Positions 24,748 to 33,521 of a stretch of 35,598 nucleotides of DNA are shown in pieces. The notes beneath the pieces were generated by a model, which made no database searches, was not told where the DNA came from, and saw only the letters and a list, made by a program, of their open reading frames with translations. The stretch lies in assembly GCA_903960845.1 (NCBI GenBank), contig CAJCCF010000572.1, forward strand, positions 1 through 35,598, given 5' to 3'. The translations under genes and the position numbers were made by a program. Position 1 is the first letter of the stretch. Each line of letters opens with the position of its first letter. The stretch is from an uncultured Verrucomicrobiota bacterium. Its GTDB lineage: Bacteria > Verrucomicrobiota > Verrucomicrobiia > Verrucomicrobiales > Verrucomicrobiaceae.

Positions 24748-25557
24748 GTGATCGCCATCGCTACGGCCAGTCAAAAGGGAGGCGTGGGTAAAACCACCCT
24801 CTGCATCAATCTCGCATACTCTCTCGCCCGGCGCGGGTGGACAACGCTGCTCGTGGACACCGATCCGCAGGGCGGCGTGGGTCTCTCGCTGGCGCGCTCC
24901 ACGCGCTCGAAGCTTGGATTCTACGATTTCCTCAGTGGCGAGCGTGATTTGAACAAGCTCGTGCTGCCCACCCGCCTGCCGGAGCTGCAAATCCTGCCCT
25001 GTGGTCAATACAATGCCTGCGCGCGCCGCGGCTGGCCTGTCCAGGAGGTGCCTGCCCGGCTTGCGGATCTGCTGCGCGGGGCGGAATTGCGCGGTGTGGA
25101 CTGTGTTCTCATGGATACCGCCGCCGGACTCAACGGCATGAGCGAGTCGGTGGTGAAAGCCTGCGACTACGTCATCCTGCCGCAGCAGGCCGAGCCGCTG
25201 GCGGTGCGCAGCGTGCCGCACATGCTGGAGACGCTGGCGCGTTTCCGCGCCGAGGGTGCCGGGGTCAAGGTGGCGGGCATCCTGCTGACCATGGTCACGA
25301 TGGACAGCCGGATCAGTCAAAAGGTGGTGTCCGAATTACGCGCCATGCTGCCGGCGGACCTGATGTTTGATCAGAATGTCCCGCGCCTGCCCTCCTTTCT
25401 GGAAGCCAGTGCCATGGGAGTGCCGGTGGCATTGCTGAAAAAGAATCCGCCGCCCGAAGCCATCCTCTTTGATCAGCTCGCCGCCGAGCTTGAGCAGCGT
25501 GCGGGTCTTGTCCTGGAACGTGAATCCAATCAAAGCTATGCAAGTCTCCTGGATTGA
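24748..25557 (+). CDS. ParA/MinD-superfamily ATPase (orphan)
   Basis: IAIATASQKGGVGKTTLCINLAYSLARRGWTTLLVDTDPQGG deviant Walker A; VDCVLMDTAAGL; likely GTG start at 24748. Confidence 0.88.
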   Translation: MIAIATASQKGGVGKTTLCINLAYSLARRGWTTLLVDTDPQGGVGLSLARSTRSKLGFYDFLSGERDLNKLVLPTRLPELQILPCGQYNACARRGWPVQEVPARLADLLRGAELRGVDCVLMDTAAGLNGMSESVVKACDYVILPQQAEPLAVRSVPHMLETLARFRAEGAGVKVAGILLTMVTMDSRISQKVVSELRAMLPADLMFDQNVPRLPSFLEASAMGVPVALLKKNPPPEAILFDQLAAELEQRAGLVLERESNQSYASLLD

Positions 25558-26479
25558 TGCGGAAGAGATCAGTGCTCTGGCGGAGTCCCTGCGCCGTGAA
25601 CCGGGTGTCAAAACCCCGCCGCTGGCAGCAACTCCCGTCGCACCCGCTTTAGCACAGCAGCCGTATGCGCTGCCTGAGCCAGCGCCCGTGGTGTTTGAGC
25701 CAGCGCCTGTGGTGCCTGAGCCAAAACTTCCTCCGATGGATTTGCCGGTGCCGGCTCCTGTGCCGGGTGCTCCAAAAACTTTCGCCATGCCTGTGCGGCA
25801 GCCGCCCCCATTGCCGGTCGAGGCGAGGCTTCCCGCGATGTCTGTTCCGCAGCCACCTCCCTTGCCGGTCGAATCAAGGGTTCCCGAGATGGATGAGCCC
25901 CTTCCTGAAAGCGTGCCCATGAATGTGCCGACGGTGGATTTTCGCTCACGCCTGCAGGCCATTCGTGAGCATGCCATCCGTGCCGGTTTGATTTCGAAGC
26001 AGCAACCGTCGGCTGAACCCGTGGCGCCAGCACCCGTGACCATGGCACCAGTGCCTGCGGTGCCGGTGCCTGAAATCGTTCAACCCAATTCCCTGCCAGC
26101 TTTCGACGCGTCTGCTGGTTTTCAATCCGGACGGATCTATGCCTTCGCTTCCTGGGCGCTGCGGGTGCTCGGTCAGAGTGAATTGTTTGTGGTGGGTGAT
26201 CAGGGTAACCTGCTTTGGGGCCAGCCTGCACGCTCGGGCATGGTGCTTTCCGCCATCATGGCCTGGGGTGCCACTTCGCGCATGAGCGCGTTCTCTGCTT
26301 TTGAGACGGCCGCGCCGCTGCGCCAGGTGCTTGCCACGGGCAGTCATCTCATCGTCATCCCTTGTGCCACGCGGCTGGGAGCCATGAACATCGCCATCAT
26401 CAGCGCGCAGCCCCTGCCGGACATGCATGTGCCCACTCTGCGGCAGGCCTTGATCGGTGCCATGGGTGCGGAGGGCTGA
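25538..26479 (+). CDS. Proline-rich protein with possible roadblock/LC7-like C-terminal domain
   Basis: Starts inside the ParA gene (20-nt overlap). Short N-terminus MQVSWIDAEEISALAESLRRE, long Pro-rich linker with duplicated QPPPLPVEARLPAM/QPPPLPVESRVPEM, C-terminus ELFVVGDQGNLLWGQPARSGMVLSAIMAW...PLRQVLATGSHLIVIPCATRLGAMNIAIIS. Confidence 0.7.
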   Translation: MQVSWIDAEEISALAESLRREPGVKTPPLAATPVAPALAQQPYALPEPAPVVFEPAPVVPEPKLPPMDLPVPAPVPGAPKTFAMPVRQPPPLPVEARLPAMSVPQPPPLPVESRVPEMDEPLPESVPMNVPTVDFRSRLQAIREHAIRAGLISKQQPSAEPVAPAPVTMAPVPAVPVPEIVQPNSLPAFDASAGFQSGRIYAFASWALRVLGQSELFVVGDQGNLLWGQPARSGMVLSAIMAWGATSRMSAFSAFETAAPLRQVLATGSHLIVIPCATRLGAMNIAIISAQPLPDMHVPTLRQALIGAMGAEG

Positions 26480-26548
26480 CACAAAAGCACCAAGTCTCGG
26501 CACATCTCCCTGCTGACAGAACGGCGCGGAGCGGCTAATCAAGGCGGC

Positions 26549-27457
26549 ATGAAACCCCTCGATCTTCAGGTCAATGGTTATGCAGGCACCGATTTCAACG
26601 GCGACGACCTCACCGCAGAGGCGCTGCATCACGCCTGCGTCTGTCTGCGTGAAGATGACTGCGACTCCATCCTCGCCACCTTTATCACCGATGACGTCGC
26701 CACGCTGGAGCGGCGCATGAGCACGCTGGTGCGTTTGCGTGAGCAGGATGAACTCGCGCGCAGTGTCATCGCCGGCATTCACATCGAGGGCCCCTTCATC
26801 AATCCCGAGAAAGGCTATGTCGGCGCGCATCCGCCGCATTGCGTGAAGCCCGCCAACATTGAGGACACCAAGCGTCTGCTCGATGCCGCAGGCGGACTCA
26901 CCAGGATCGTCACGCTGGCCCCGGAGAAGGATGAGCACTTCCATGTCACCGAGTTTCTGGCCAACAACGGCATCACCGTTTCCGCCGGTCATTGCAATCC
27001 CAGCCTGGACGTACTGCATGCCGCTGCCGAGCATGGTTTGACGATGTTCACCCATGTCGGCAACGGCTGCCCGATGCTCATGCATCGCCATGACAACATC
27101 ATCCAGCGCGCCCTGTCGCTGCGTGACAAGTTGTGGCTCTGCTTCATCCCCGACGGCGTCCACATCGACTTCTTCGCGCTGCAAAACTACCTGCGCGTCG
27201 CCGGTCTGGAGAAGACCATCTTCGTCACCGATGCCATCTCCGCCGCGCGTCTCGGTCCTGGCAAATTCACACTCGCAGGCTGGGACATCCAGATCGGCGA
27301 GGATCTCGTCGCCCGCAGTCCCGACGGCTCCCACTTCGTCGGCAGCACCGTCACCATCCCGCGGATCGTTGCCAATGGCCAGCAGCAGCTCGGCCTGAGC
27401 AAAGCCGATCTGAAACTGCTGCTGGATACGAATCCGCGAAAGGCCGTCGGGCTGTAG
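26549..27457 (+). CDS. N-acetylglucosamine-6-phosphate deacetylase-like amidohydrolase
   Basis: LDLQVNGYAGTDFNGDDLT; GIHIEGPFINPEKGYVGAHP; VSAGHCNPS; TMFTHVGNG; IFVTDAISAA; GSTVTIPR. Confidence 0.85.
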   Translation: MKPLDLQVNGYAGTDFNGDDLTAEALHHACVCLREDDCDSILATFITDDVATLERRMSTLVRLREQDELARSVIAGIHIEGPFINPEKGYVGAHPPHCVKPANIEDTKRLLDAAGGLTRIVTLAPEKDEHFHVTEFLANNGITVSAGHCNPSLDVLHAAAEHGLTMFTHVGNGCPMLMHRHDNIIQRALSLRDKLWLCFIPDGVHIDFFALQNYLRVAGLEKTIFVTDAISAARLGPGKFTLAGWDIQIGEDLVARSPDGSHFVGSTVTIPRIVANGQQQLGLSKADLKLLLDTNPRKAVGL

Positions 27458-27464
27458 AGTCCGG

Positions 27465-27590
27465 CTCCCTCTCCTCCGCGAGGAGAGGGCTGGGGTGAGG
27501 AGCGGGAGCCAGGCGGACCGGTGGACGTCAATCGCATGGCCGATCCTTCCAACCCCTCACCTAACCTCTCCCCTCGGGGGCGAGGGATCA
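27465..27590. repeat. Intergenic palindromic repeat (CCTCACCCC/GGAGAGGG type)
   Basis: CCCTCTCCT-ccgcg-AGGAGAGGG hairpin followed by CTGGGGTGAGG; opposite arm CCCCTCACCTAACCTCTCCCCTCGGGGGCGAGGGA. Confidence 0.7.
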
Positions 27591-27641
27591 GAGTTCCAGA
27601 TTGAAGCTTGCCTGAGCCATCCGCTCTGATTGAATCGAGCC

Positions 27642-28304
27642 ATGAATGAGCCGGAAAAACCGAAGAAGGGCTGGGGGTGGCTGCAGTGGAGTGTTGCCGT
27701 TGTGGTCATGCTTTTGATGGCCAGCCTATATGTGCCGACCTTTGCAAGGATTAGCCCAATGGCTAATCAGTCATCCACATCCAATAATTGCCGACAGATC
27801 ATCATGGCCCTGAAAATCTATGCTGGAGACAACAATGGAGTTTTTCCTGATGGTGAGACTGCCAACCTGGTCTTTAGGAAGCTCATTCAAAAGGAAGTTG
27901 TCCAAGATGAGCGGATATTCGGAGGCAAAGTCAGTCCATTTGTTCCAGACGGTAATGTTGGCATTGCCCCCAACTTTGAAGAAGCTGTCAGTCCTGGCGA
28001 AAATCACTGGATGATTGTCGCAGGTCTCAAGCCGGGGAATGCCGCCACGATCCCTTTTGTGTTCGAGAACTCCACCAATCATGCGTGGCCGCCAGTTTGG
28101 AGAAACGATCCTCAATCACTACCGTTGCGAGGACGAGTTTGGAGAGGCGGCAAGATTATCGCCGGACGTTTAGACAACAGTGTGAACGTCGAAAAGCTGA
28201 TCAAAAAGAGCAATGGACTGACTTTGTCTGACGGGCTCAGGCAAGCCATCGAAAGGGAAATCAGCAGCCCCCTGCGCATCCTCGACATCGAAGAAAGGAA
28301 GTGA
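27642..28304 (+). CDS. Prepilin-like/DUF1559-like uncharacterised protein
   Basis: N-terminal TM WLQWSVAVVVMLLMASLYVPTFARI then SNNCRQIIMALKIYAGDNNGVFPDG. Confidence 0.6.
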   Translation: MNEPEKPKKGWGWLQWSVAVVVMLLMASLYVPTFARISPMANQSSTSNNCRQIIMALKIYAGDNNGVFPDGETANLVFRKLIQKEVVQDERIFGGKVSPFVPDGNVGIAPNFEEAVSPGENHWMIVAGLKPGNAATIPFVFENSTNHAWPPVWRNDPQSLPLRGRVWRGGKIIAGRLDNSVNVEKLIKKSNGLTLSDGLRQAIEREISSPLRILDIEERK

Positions 28305-28394
28305 CCGCACCGCCCATGCTCTATCCCACCGCGAAACTTGTCATCCGCAGTTTGGCATTGTGAGAGGGCGCGGGCTTTTCATCATCTGCGACCA

Positions 28395-29201
28395 ATGAAC
28401 GCGCGATACGATGTTGAAGGTCTGGTGGTGGTCGTCATGGGCGGCACCACGGGGTTGGGCTTGTCAGCGGCTCTGGCGCTGGTGGCGAATGGGGCGCGGG
28501 TGGTCGTGTCGAGCCGATCTGAATCGAATGTGCAGGCGGCGCTGAAGCTGCTCGGTGACAGCGCGCGCGGCCTGGCGGGCGATGCCTCGCTGCCGGAGAC
28601 GGCGGAGCGTGCAGTGGCGCTGGCGGTGGAGTCGTTTGGACGGCTGGACGCGCTATACCATGTGGCCGGCGGCAGTGGTCGTTCGCGAGGTGACGGGCCG
28701 CTGCATGAGATGACGGATGACGGGCTGCGCTACACGCTCGATCTGAATTTGAATTCTGTCATTCTCTCCAACCGTGCGGCGGTGCGGCAGTTCATGGCGC
28801 AGGGCGGCGGAGGCGTGATTCTGAATATGGGTAGCGTGCTCGGCTGGTCGCCGTCGCCGGAGTTTTTTGCCAGTCATGCTTACGCGGCAGCCAAGGCGGG
28901 CATCATCGGTTTCAGCAAGTCGATCGCCAGCTATTACGCGCCGCAAAACATCCGCGTGAATGTCATCGCCCCGGCGCTGGTGGAGACGCCGATGTCTCAG
29001 CGCGCCGTCGGCAATGAAGACATCCAGCGCTTCATCGCCGCCAAGCAGCCGCTCGATGGGGGTCGCGTCGGCACACCGGAGGATGTGGAAGGCGCGGCGC
29101 TGTTTCTGCTGTCACGCGCGGCGAAGTTCATCACAGGACAAGTGCTGGCGGTGGATGGCGGATGGACGGTGTCAGAAGGAAGGATGAAGGGTGAAGGATA
29201 A
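28395..29201 (+). CDS. Short-chain dehydrogenase/reductase
   Basis: VVVMGGTTGLGLSAALAL; NMGSVLGW; YAAAKAGIIGFSKSIA; ITGQVLAVDGGW. Confidence 0.9.
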   Translation: MNARYDVEGLVVVVMGGTTGLGLSAALALVANGARVVVSSRSESNVQAALKLLGDSARGLAGDASLPETAERAVALAVESFGRLDALYHVAGGSGRSRGDGPLHEMTDDGLRYTLDLNLNSVILSNRAAVRQFMAQGGGGVILNMGSVLGWSPSPEFFASHAYAAAKAGIIGFSKSIASYYAPQNIRVNVIAPALVETPMSQRAVGNEDIQRFIAAKQPLDGGRVGTPEDVEGAALFLLSRAAKFITGQVLAVDGGWTVSEGRMKGEG

Positions 29202-29210
29202 AGGATGAAA
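29176..29210. repeat. Imperfect GGATGAA heptad array
   Basis: gaaggaaggatgaagggtgaaggataaaggatgaa across the SDR 3' end. Confidence 0.6.
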
Positions 29211-29212
29211 CT

Positions 29213-30121
29213 ATGAGTCTGGCGATTGGCATTGATCTTGGGGGGACGAACATCAAGGCGGCGCTCATTGAGTGCGGCTCGGGAGAGATGCGGGCGAGTG
29301 TTTCGAGGCCGACGCTGGATGGGGAGTTTATCGGTGATCAACCACGCTTTGCCCACACCGTGCGGGAGATCGTGCAGGAACTGGAGACGCAGGCAGGGCA
29401 GGGGAAATTGCGTGTGGGTTTGTCAGCACCCGGGCTGGCGAATCCGAATGGTCGCTGCATCGACTGGATGCCGGGGCGGATGCATGGGCTGGAGAAATTG
29501 GACTGGCCGACTTTTCTGGAGCGCGAGGTGCAGGTGCTCAATGATGCTCATGCCGCCTTGCTCGGTGAGGTCTGGATCGGTGCGGCCAAAGGCTGCCGGG
29601 ATGTGTTCATGATCACGCTCGGCACCGGTGTCGGCGGCGCGGTGCTCAGTGGCGGTCGTTTGCTCAAAGGCAGCCTCGGACGCGGCGGGCATCTCGGCCA
29701 CATCACGGTCGATGCGAACGCGCCCAAGGACATCTTCAACACCCCTGGAAGTCTGGAATCCTTCCTCGGCAACAAGACGCTGCAAGAGCGTGGCGGCGGC
29801 CGTTATGAAAGCACGCTCACACTGCTTGCGGCAGCCGCAGCAGGAGACGCGGAGGCGAAATCTCTCTGGCTGGAGTCCGTGCGCTATCTCGCCGTCGGCA
29901 TCGTCTCTCTGATCAATGTCCTCGATCCCGAACTCGTCATCCTCGGCGGCGGCATCGCCTCAGGTGCTGGCGAACAATTGATGCAACCATTGCAAAGCTA
30001 TCTCGATGAATTCGAATGGTGCCCCGGCGGGCATCGAGTCCGTTTGGCACTGGCTACGGCAGGTGAATGGGCAGGAGCCTATGGCGCTGCGAGCGCCTCT
30101 GAAAGGATGAAGGATAAATGA
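29213..30121 (+). CDS. ROK-family sugar kinase-like protein
   Basis: LAIGIDLGGTNIKAALIE; VLNDAHAALLGE; ITLGTGVGGAVLSGGRLLKG; ELVILGGGIASG. Confidence 0.88.
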   Translation: MSLAIGIDLGGTNIKAALIECGSGEMRASVSRPTLDGEFIGDQPRFAHTVREIVQELETQAGQGKLRVGLSAPGLANPNGRCIDWMPGRMHGLEKLDWPTFLEREVQVLNDAHAALLGEVWIGAAKGCRDVFMITLGTGVGGAVLSGGRLLKGSLGRGGHLGHITVDANAPKDIFNTPGSLESFLGNKTLQERGGGRYESTLTLLAAAAAGDAEAKSLWLESVRYLAVGIVSLINVLDPELVILGGGIASGAGEQLMQPLQSYLDEFEWCPGGHRVRLALATAGEWAGAYGAASASERMKDK

Positions 30122-30519
30122 TGAAGGATGAAGAACCAGAAGACCTGAGGCAGCGGACCACTGACTATGGAGTTGAGGTCGTGGCTTTGTTTTGTCGTCT
30201 GCCCAAAGAAGAGCATGCTCGGATATTGGGACGGCAGATGCTAAAATCTGGAACAAGTGTCGGGGCTCAATACCGCGAAGGCAAGCGGGCGAAATCCAAC
30301 GCGGATTTGATCAGCAAGCTGGAGGGCGCTTTGCAAGAACTCGACGAGACAGACTACTGGCTGGAACTTCTCGAACGCTCACACTGCCTCCGTGGTGTCG
30401 ATTTTCAGCACGTAAAAAGTGAGACACAGGAACTCATCGCCATTCTGACAAGTATTGTGATCAAACTCAAAAGACGCGGCAAATAGCAACATCACTTCAT
30501 CCTTCATCCTTCATCCTTT
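30102..30519. repeat. Inverted GGATGAA heptad arms bracketing a four-helix-bundle ORF
   Basis: Left arm 30102-30133 aaaggatgaaggat[aaatgat]gaaggatgaag; right arm 30495-30519 is its exact reverse complement apart from the bracketed 7-nt insertion. Confidence 0.75.
30118..30486 (+). CDS. Four-helix-bundle protein (S23 / 23S rRNA intervening-sequence-protein family)
   Basis: ILGRQMLKSGTSVGAQYREGKRAKSNADLISKLEGALQELDETDYWLELLERS. ATG overlaps the ROK stop (ATGA). Confidence 0.85.
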   Translation: MMKDEEPEDLRQRTTDYGVEVVALFCRLPKEEHARILGRQMLKSGTSVGAQYREGKRAKSNADLISKLEGALQELDETDYWLELLERSHCLRGVDFQHVKSETQELIAILTSIVIKLKRRGK

Positions 30520-30523
30520 TCTC

Positions 30524-31297
30524 ATGTCTCCCGCTGAAACCTACCTCACCAAGTCCGAGCAGCTCATCACGCGCGTTCGCGAGCAGCTCCCGCTGATCAA
30601 TCAAACCGCTGATCTCTTTGCCAGGACCATTCTGGCGGGTCAGATGGTGCATGTTTTTGGATCCGGTCACAGCCGCATCCTGGTGGAGGAGATGTGGCCG
30701 CGGTATGGTTCGTTTCCGGGCTTCAACCCGATCGTCGAACTCAGCCTGACCTTCCACAATCTCGTCGTTGGTGCGAACGGACAACGGCAGGCGATGTTCC
30801 TGGAAAACGTCAGCGGCCTGGCGGCGCGCATCCTGCGGAATTTTGATCTGAAGGATGGCGACAGCGCGCTGGTCGTGTCTTCCAGCGGTTGCAATGTCGT
30901 GCCGGTGGAGATGGCCGGGGAGTTTCAGCGTCGCGGGGTGAAGGTGGTGGCCATCATCTCTCAGGTGCATGCCGATGCCAGCACCACGCGGCATCCGGGC
31001 GGCAAGAAGCTGCAAGACTTTGCCGACATCGTGCTCGATACCGGCGCGCCGATCGGTGATGCGATGGTGAAGATCGAAGGGCTTGAAACACCCGTCGCTC
31101 CAGGCAGCACGGTCGGTGGATGTTTGCTGGTGAATGCCATCAAGGCCGAGGTGGCGGATCGTCTCGTGAAAGCAGGCCAGCCGCCAAAAGTGCTCACCGC
31201 TGGAGTGGTCGTCGGTGCCGAGAAAGCCACGGCGATTTTTGAAGCCGCGTATGATGAGCATGCGCGGCGGATCGCGCCGTATTATGCGGGGTTGTAG
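30524..31297 (+). CDS. SIS-domain phosphosugar-binding/isomerase protein
   Basis: GQMVHVFGSGHSRILVEEMWPRYGSFPGFNPIVE; DSALVVSSSGCNVVPVEMA; VKVVAIIS. Confidence 0.88.
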   Translation: MSPAETYLTKSEQLITRVREQLPLINQTADLFARTILAGQMVHVFGSGHSRILVEEMWPRYGSFPGFNPIVELSLTFHNLVVGANGQRQAMFLENVSGLAARILRNFDLKDGDSALVVSSSGCNVVPVEMAGEFQRRGVKVVAIISQVHADASTTRHPGGKKLQDFADIVLDTGAPIGDAMVKIEGLETPVAPGSTVGGCLLVNAIKAEVADRLVKAGQPPKVLTAGVVVGAEKATAIFEAAYDEHARRIAPYYAGL

Positions 31298-31368
31298 CAT
31301 GGCCTTTCCAGGCCGTGCCAGGTGTCGATGTCAGGTGAAGTCCGCACAGCCTGGAAAGGCTATGCTAC
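31294..31368. repeat. Long hairpin between convergent genes (repeat or bidirectional terminator)
   Basis: GTAGCATGGCCTTTCCAGGC (31294-31313) / GCCTGGAAAGGCTATGCTAC (31349-31368), 19 of 20 paired. Confidence 0.8.
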
Positions 31369-33383
31369 GCTTCCGCTGACTTCCGCTCATTCACGATGCG
31401 GTCCACGGCGTGTTTGGTCACGACATTCCCGAGTGAGTCGCGGCCTTTGATGGCAAGGGCGGCGATGGGGAATTTTAGCGACATGGTGCGCAGGTAGAGG
31501 GCGGGCTTGAGATGAACGAGCAGGTTTTGCGCGTTGCTTTCCTCCTCGGTTTCATGGCGGGCAAAGAAGAGCACCATGGTGCCGGGCGTGCCTTTGGTGA
31601 GCACGTATTGCTTGTCGCGAGTGGTGCCGCCGATGCGGAAACGCTTGGCCATGACGGGACCGTTTTTGCCATCGCGGTAGATGAGCGTGTACACCGCGTC
31701 TTCGTCCTTCTTGTAAAGGTTGATGTAGAGCGGGTTCTTGCCGACGTGGATCTTCGGCGCGACCTTTGACACGGTCATCGAGCCGTCCTTGGTGAAGAAT
31801 AGGATGTCGTCGAGGTTCGAGCACTTGCAGATCGGCTCGCCCTCTTTCTTCAGGCCGGTGCCGGCGAAGCCTTCCTTGGCATCGAGATAAAGGATTTCAT
31901 TGGCGATGATGACCTGCGCGGCGGCCACGCGGTCAAAACTGCTGACCACGGTGCGGCGTTCGCGTCCGGGGCCGTAGGTTTTCTTCAAGCGCTCGAAGTG
32001 GGCGATGGTGAAGCGGGTGAGCTGCCTGAGGTTCTTCTGAACGGCGTCGATGTCCTTTTCCAGTGAGCGGATGTGCTCGTCAGCCTCGAAGCTGTTGAAC
32101 TTGGAGATGCGCTTGATCTTGATCTCCGTCAGGCGGGCGACGTCGTCATTGGTGACTTCGCGCTTCAGCAGAGTGAGGTGTGGTTTCAAGCCTTTCCAGA
32201 TGGCTTCCATCACGGCTTCCCAGGTTTCGGCTTCTTCGATCCGGCGGTAGATGCGGTTCTCGATGAAGATCTTTTCCAGGCTGCTGAAGTGCCACTTCTC
32301 TTCGAGTTCACCGAGCTGGATTTCCAGTTCTGCGCCGAGCAGTTTCTTGGTGTACTCGGCGCTCTCTTTGAGCAGCTCGTTGATGTTGGCAAAGCGCGGC
32401 TTGTCATTCTGAATGACCACCGCATTCGGGGCGATGGACACCTCGCAATCGGTGAAGGCATACAGCGCCTGGATGGTCTGCTCGGCATCGGTTCCGGGAG
32501 GCAGCTGAACGACGATTTCGACGAACTCCGCCGTATTGTCATCGACTCGGGCGATCTTGATTTTGCCCTTTTCGTTTGCGGTCACGATGCTGTCCATCAC
32601 GCCTCCGGTCGTGGTGCCATAGGGCACTTCGATGATGCGCAGGGTGTTCTTCTTTGGCCCTTCTTCGATCTTGGCCCGCACACGGATGCGGCCACCGCGC
32701 AGTCCGTTGTTGTAGTCGGTGGCGTCCATGATGCCGCCCTGGGGGAAGTCGGGCACGAGGCTGACTTCTTCACCCCTCAACGCTGCGATGCTGGCCTCAC
32801 ACAGTTCGATGAAATTATGCGGCAGAATGCGGCAGCTCAGGCCGACGGCAATGCCTTCCACGCCCTGGGCGAGCAGGAGAGGGAACTTCACCGGCAGGGT
32901 CACGGGTTCTTTGTTGCGTCCGTCGTAACTGGCGGACCATTCGGTGACTTTGGGAGCAAAAACGACGTCGAGCGCGAACTTGGAGAGGCGGGCCTCGATG
33001 TATCGGGGTGCGGCGGCGTTGTCGCCGGTGAGGATGTTGCCCCAGTTGCCTTGTGTGTCGATGAGCAGGTCTTTCTGTCCGAGCTGCACCATGGCGTCGC
33101 CAATGCTGGCGTCACCATGCGGATGGTACTTCATCGTGTTGCCGACGACGTTGGCGACCTTGTTGTAACGGCCGTCTTCCAGCTCGTCCATGCTGTGCAG
33201 GATGCGGCGCTGCACGGGCTTGAAGCCATCGTGAATGTGCGGCACGGCGCGCTCCAGGATGACGTAGCTGGCGTAGTCGAGGAACCAGTCGCCGTAGAGA
33301 TCGTCCACCGGCTTGATCTCGATGGGCGCGCTGTCCGCGAGGATGGGTGAGGAGTCTTCGGTCTTGGAGGGTTTCTTAGCCAC
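31365..33383 (-). CDS. parC: DNA topoisomerase IV / gyrase subunit A
   Basis: YGDWFLDYASYVILERAVPHIHDGFKPVQRRILHSM; KYHPHGDASIGDAMVQL; GDNAAAPRYIEARLS (catalytic Tyr). Confidence 0.88.
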   Translation of the reverse strand: MAKKPSKTEDSSPILADSAPIEIKPVDDLYGDWFLDYASYVILERAVPHIHDGFKPVQRRILHSMDELEDGRYNKVANVVGNTMKYHPHGDASIGDAMVQLGQKDLLIDTQGNWGNILTGDNAAAPRYIEARLSKFALDVVFAPKVTEWSASYDGRNKEPVTLPVKFPLLLAQGVEGIAVGLSCRILPHNFIELCEASIAALRGEEVSLVPDFPQGGIMDATDYNNGLRGGRIRVRAKIEEGPKKNTLRIIEVPYGTTTGGVMDSIVTANEKGKIKIARVDDNTAEFVEIVVQLPPGTDAEQTIQALYAFTDCEVSIAPNAVVIQNDKPRFANINELLKESAEYTKKLLGAELEIQLGELEEKWHFSSLEKIFIENRIYRRIEEAETWEAVMEAIWKGLKPHLTLLKREVTNDDVARLTEIKIKRISKFNSFEADEHIRSLEKDIDAVQKNLRQLTRFTIAHFERLKKTYGPGRERRTVVSSFDRVAAAQVIIANEILYLDAKEGFAGTGLKKEGEPICKCSNLDDILFFTKDGSMTVSKVAPKIHVGKNPLYINLYKKDEDAVYTLIYRDGKNGPVMAKRFRIGGTTRDKQYVLTKGTPGTMVLFFARHETEEESNAQNLLVHLKPALYLRTMSLKFPIAALAIKGRDSLGNVVTKHAVDRIVNERKSAEA

Positions 33384-33476
33384 GGCGGGGAAAAGGGGAA
33401 AAGGCGGGCTTCTCAGTGCTCAGGTCTGGGGCCGGAGTCAAGCGCGGAGGATAGGTCAGAGCGGAGAATAGGCCCC

Positions 33477-33496
33477 ATAGGTCGTATGCGACCTAT
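33477..33496. repeat. Short ATAGGTCG palindrome
   Basis: ATAGGTCG-tatg-CGACCTAT perfect 8-bp stem, followed by aagacctata. Confidence 0.6.
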
Positions 33497-33521
33497 AAGA
33501 CCTATATCTGAAGCCAATGCA

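Noticed and set aside
25946-27334. 462-aa minus-strand ORF
   Set aside because: Antisense to the Pro-rich partner and nagA-like genes, spanning both plus an intergenic gap; no domain signal.
32073-33350. 425-aa plus-strand ORF
   Set aside because: Antisense to parC; no domain signal.
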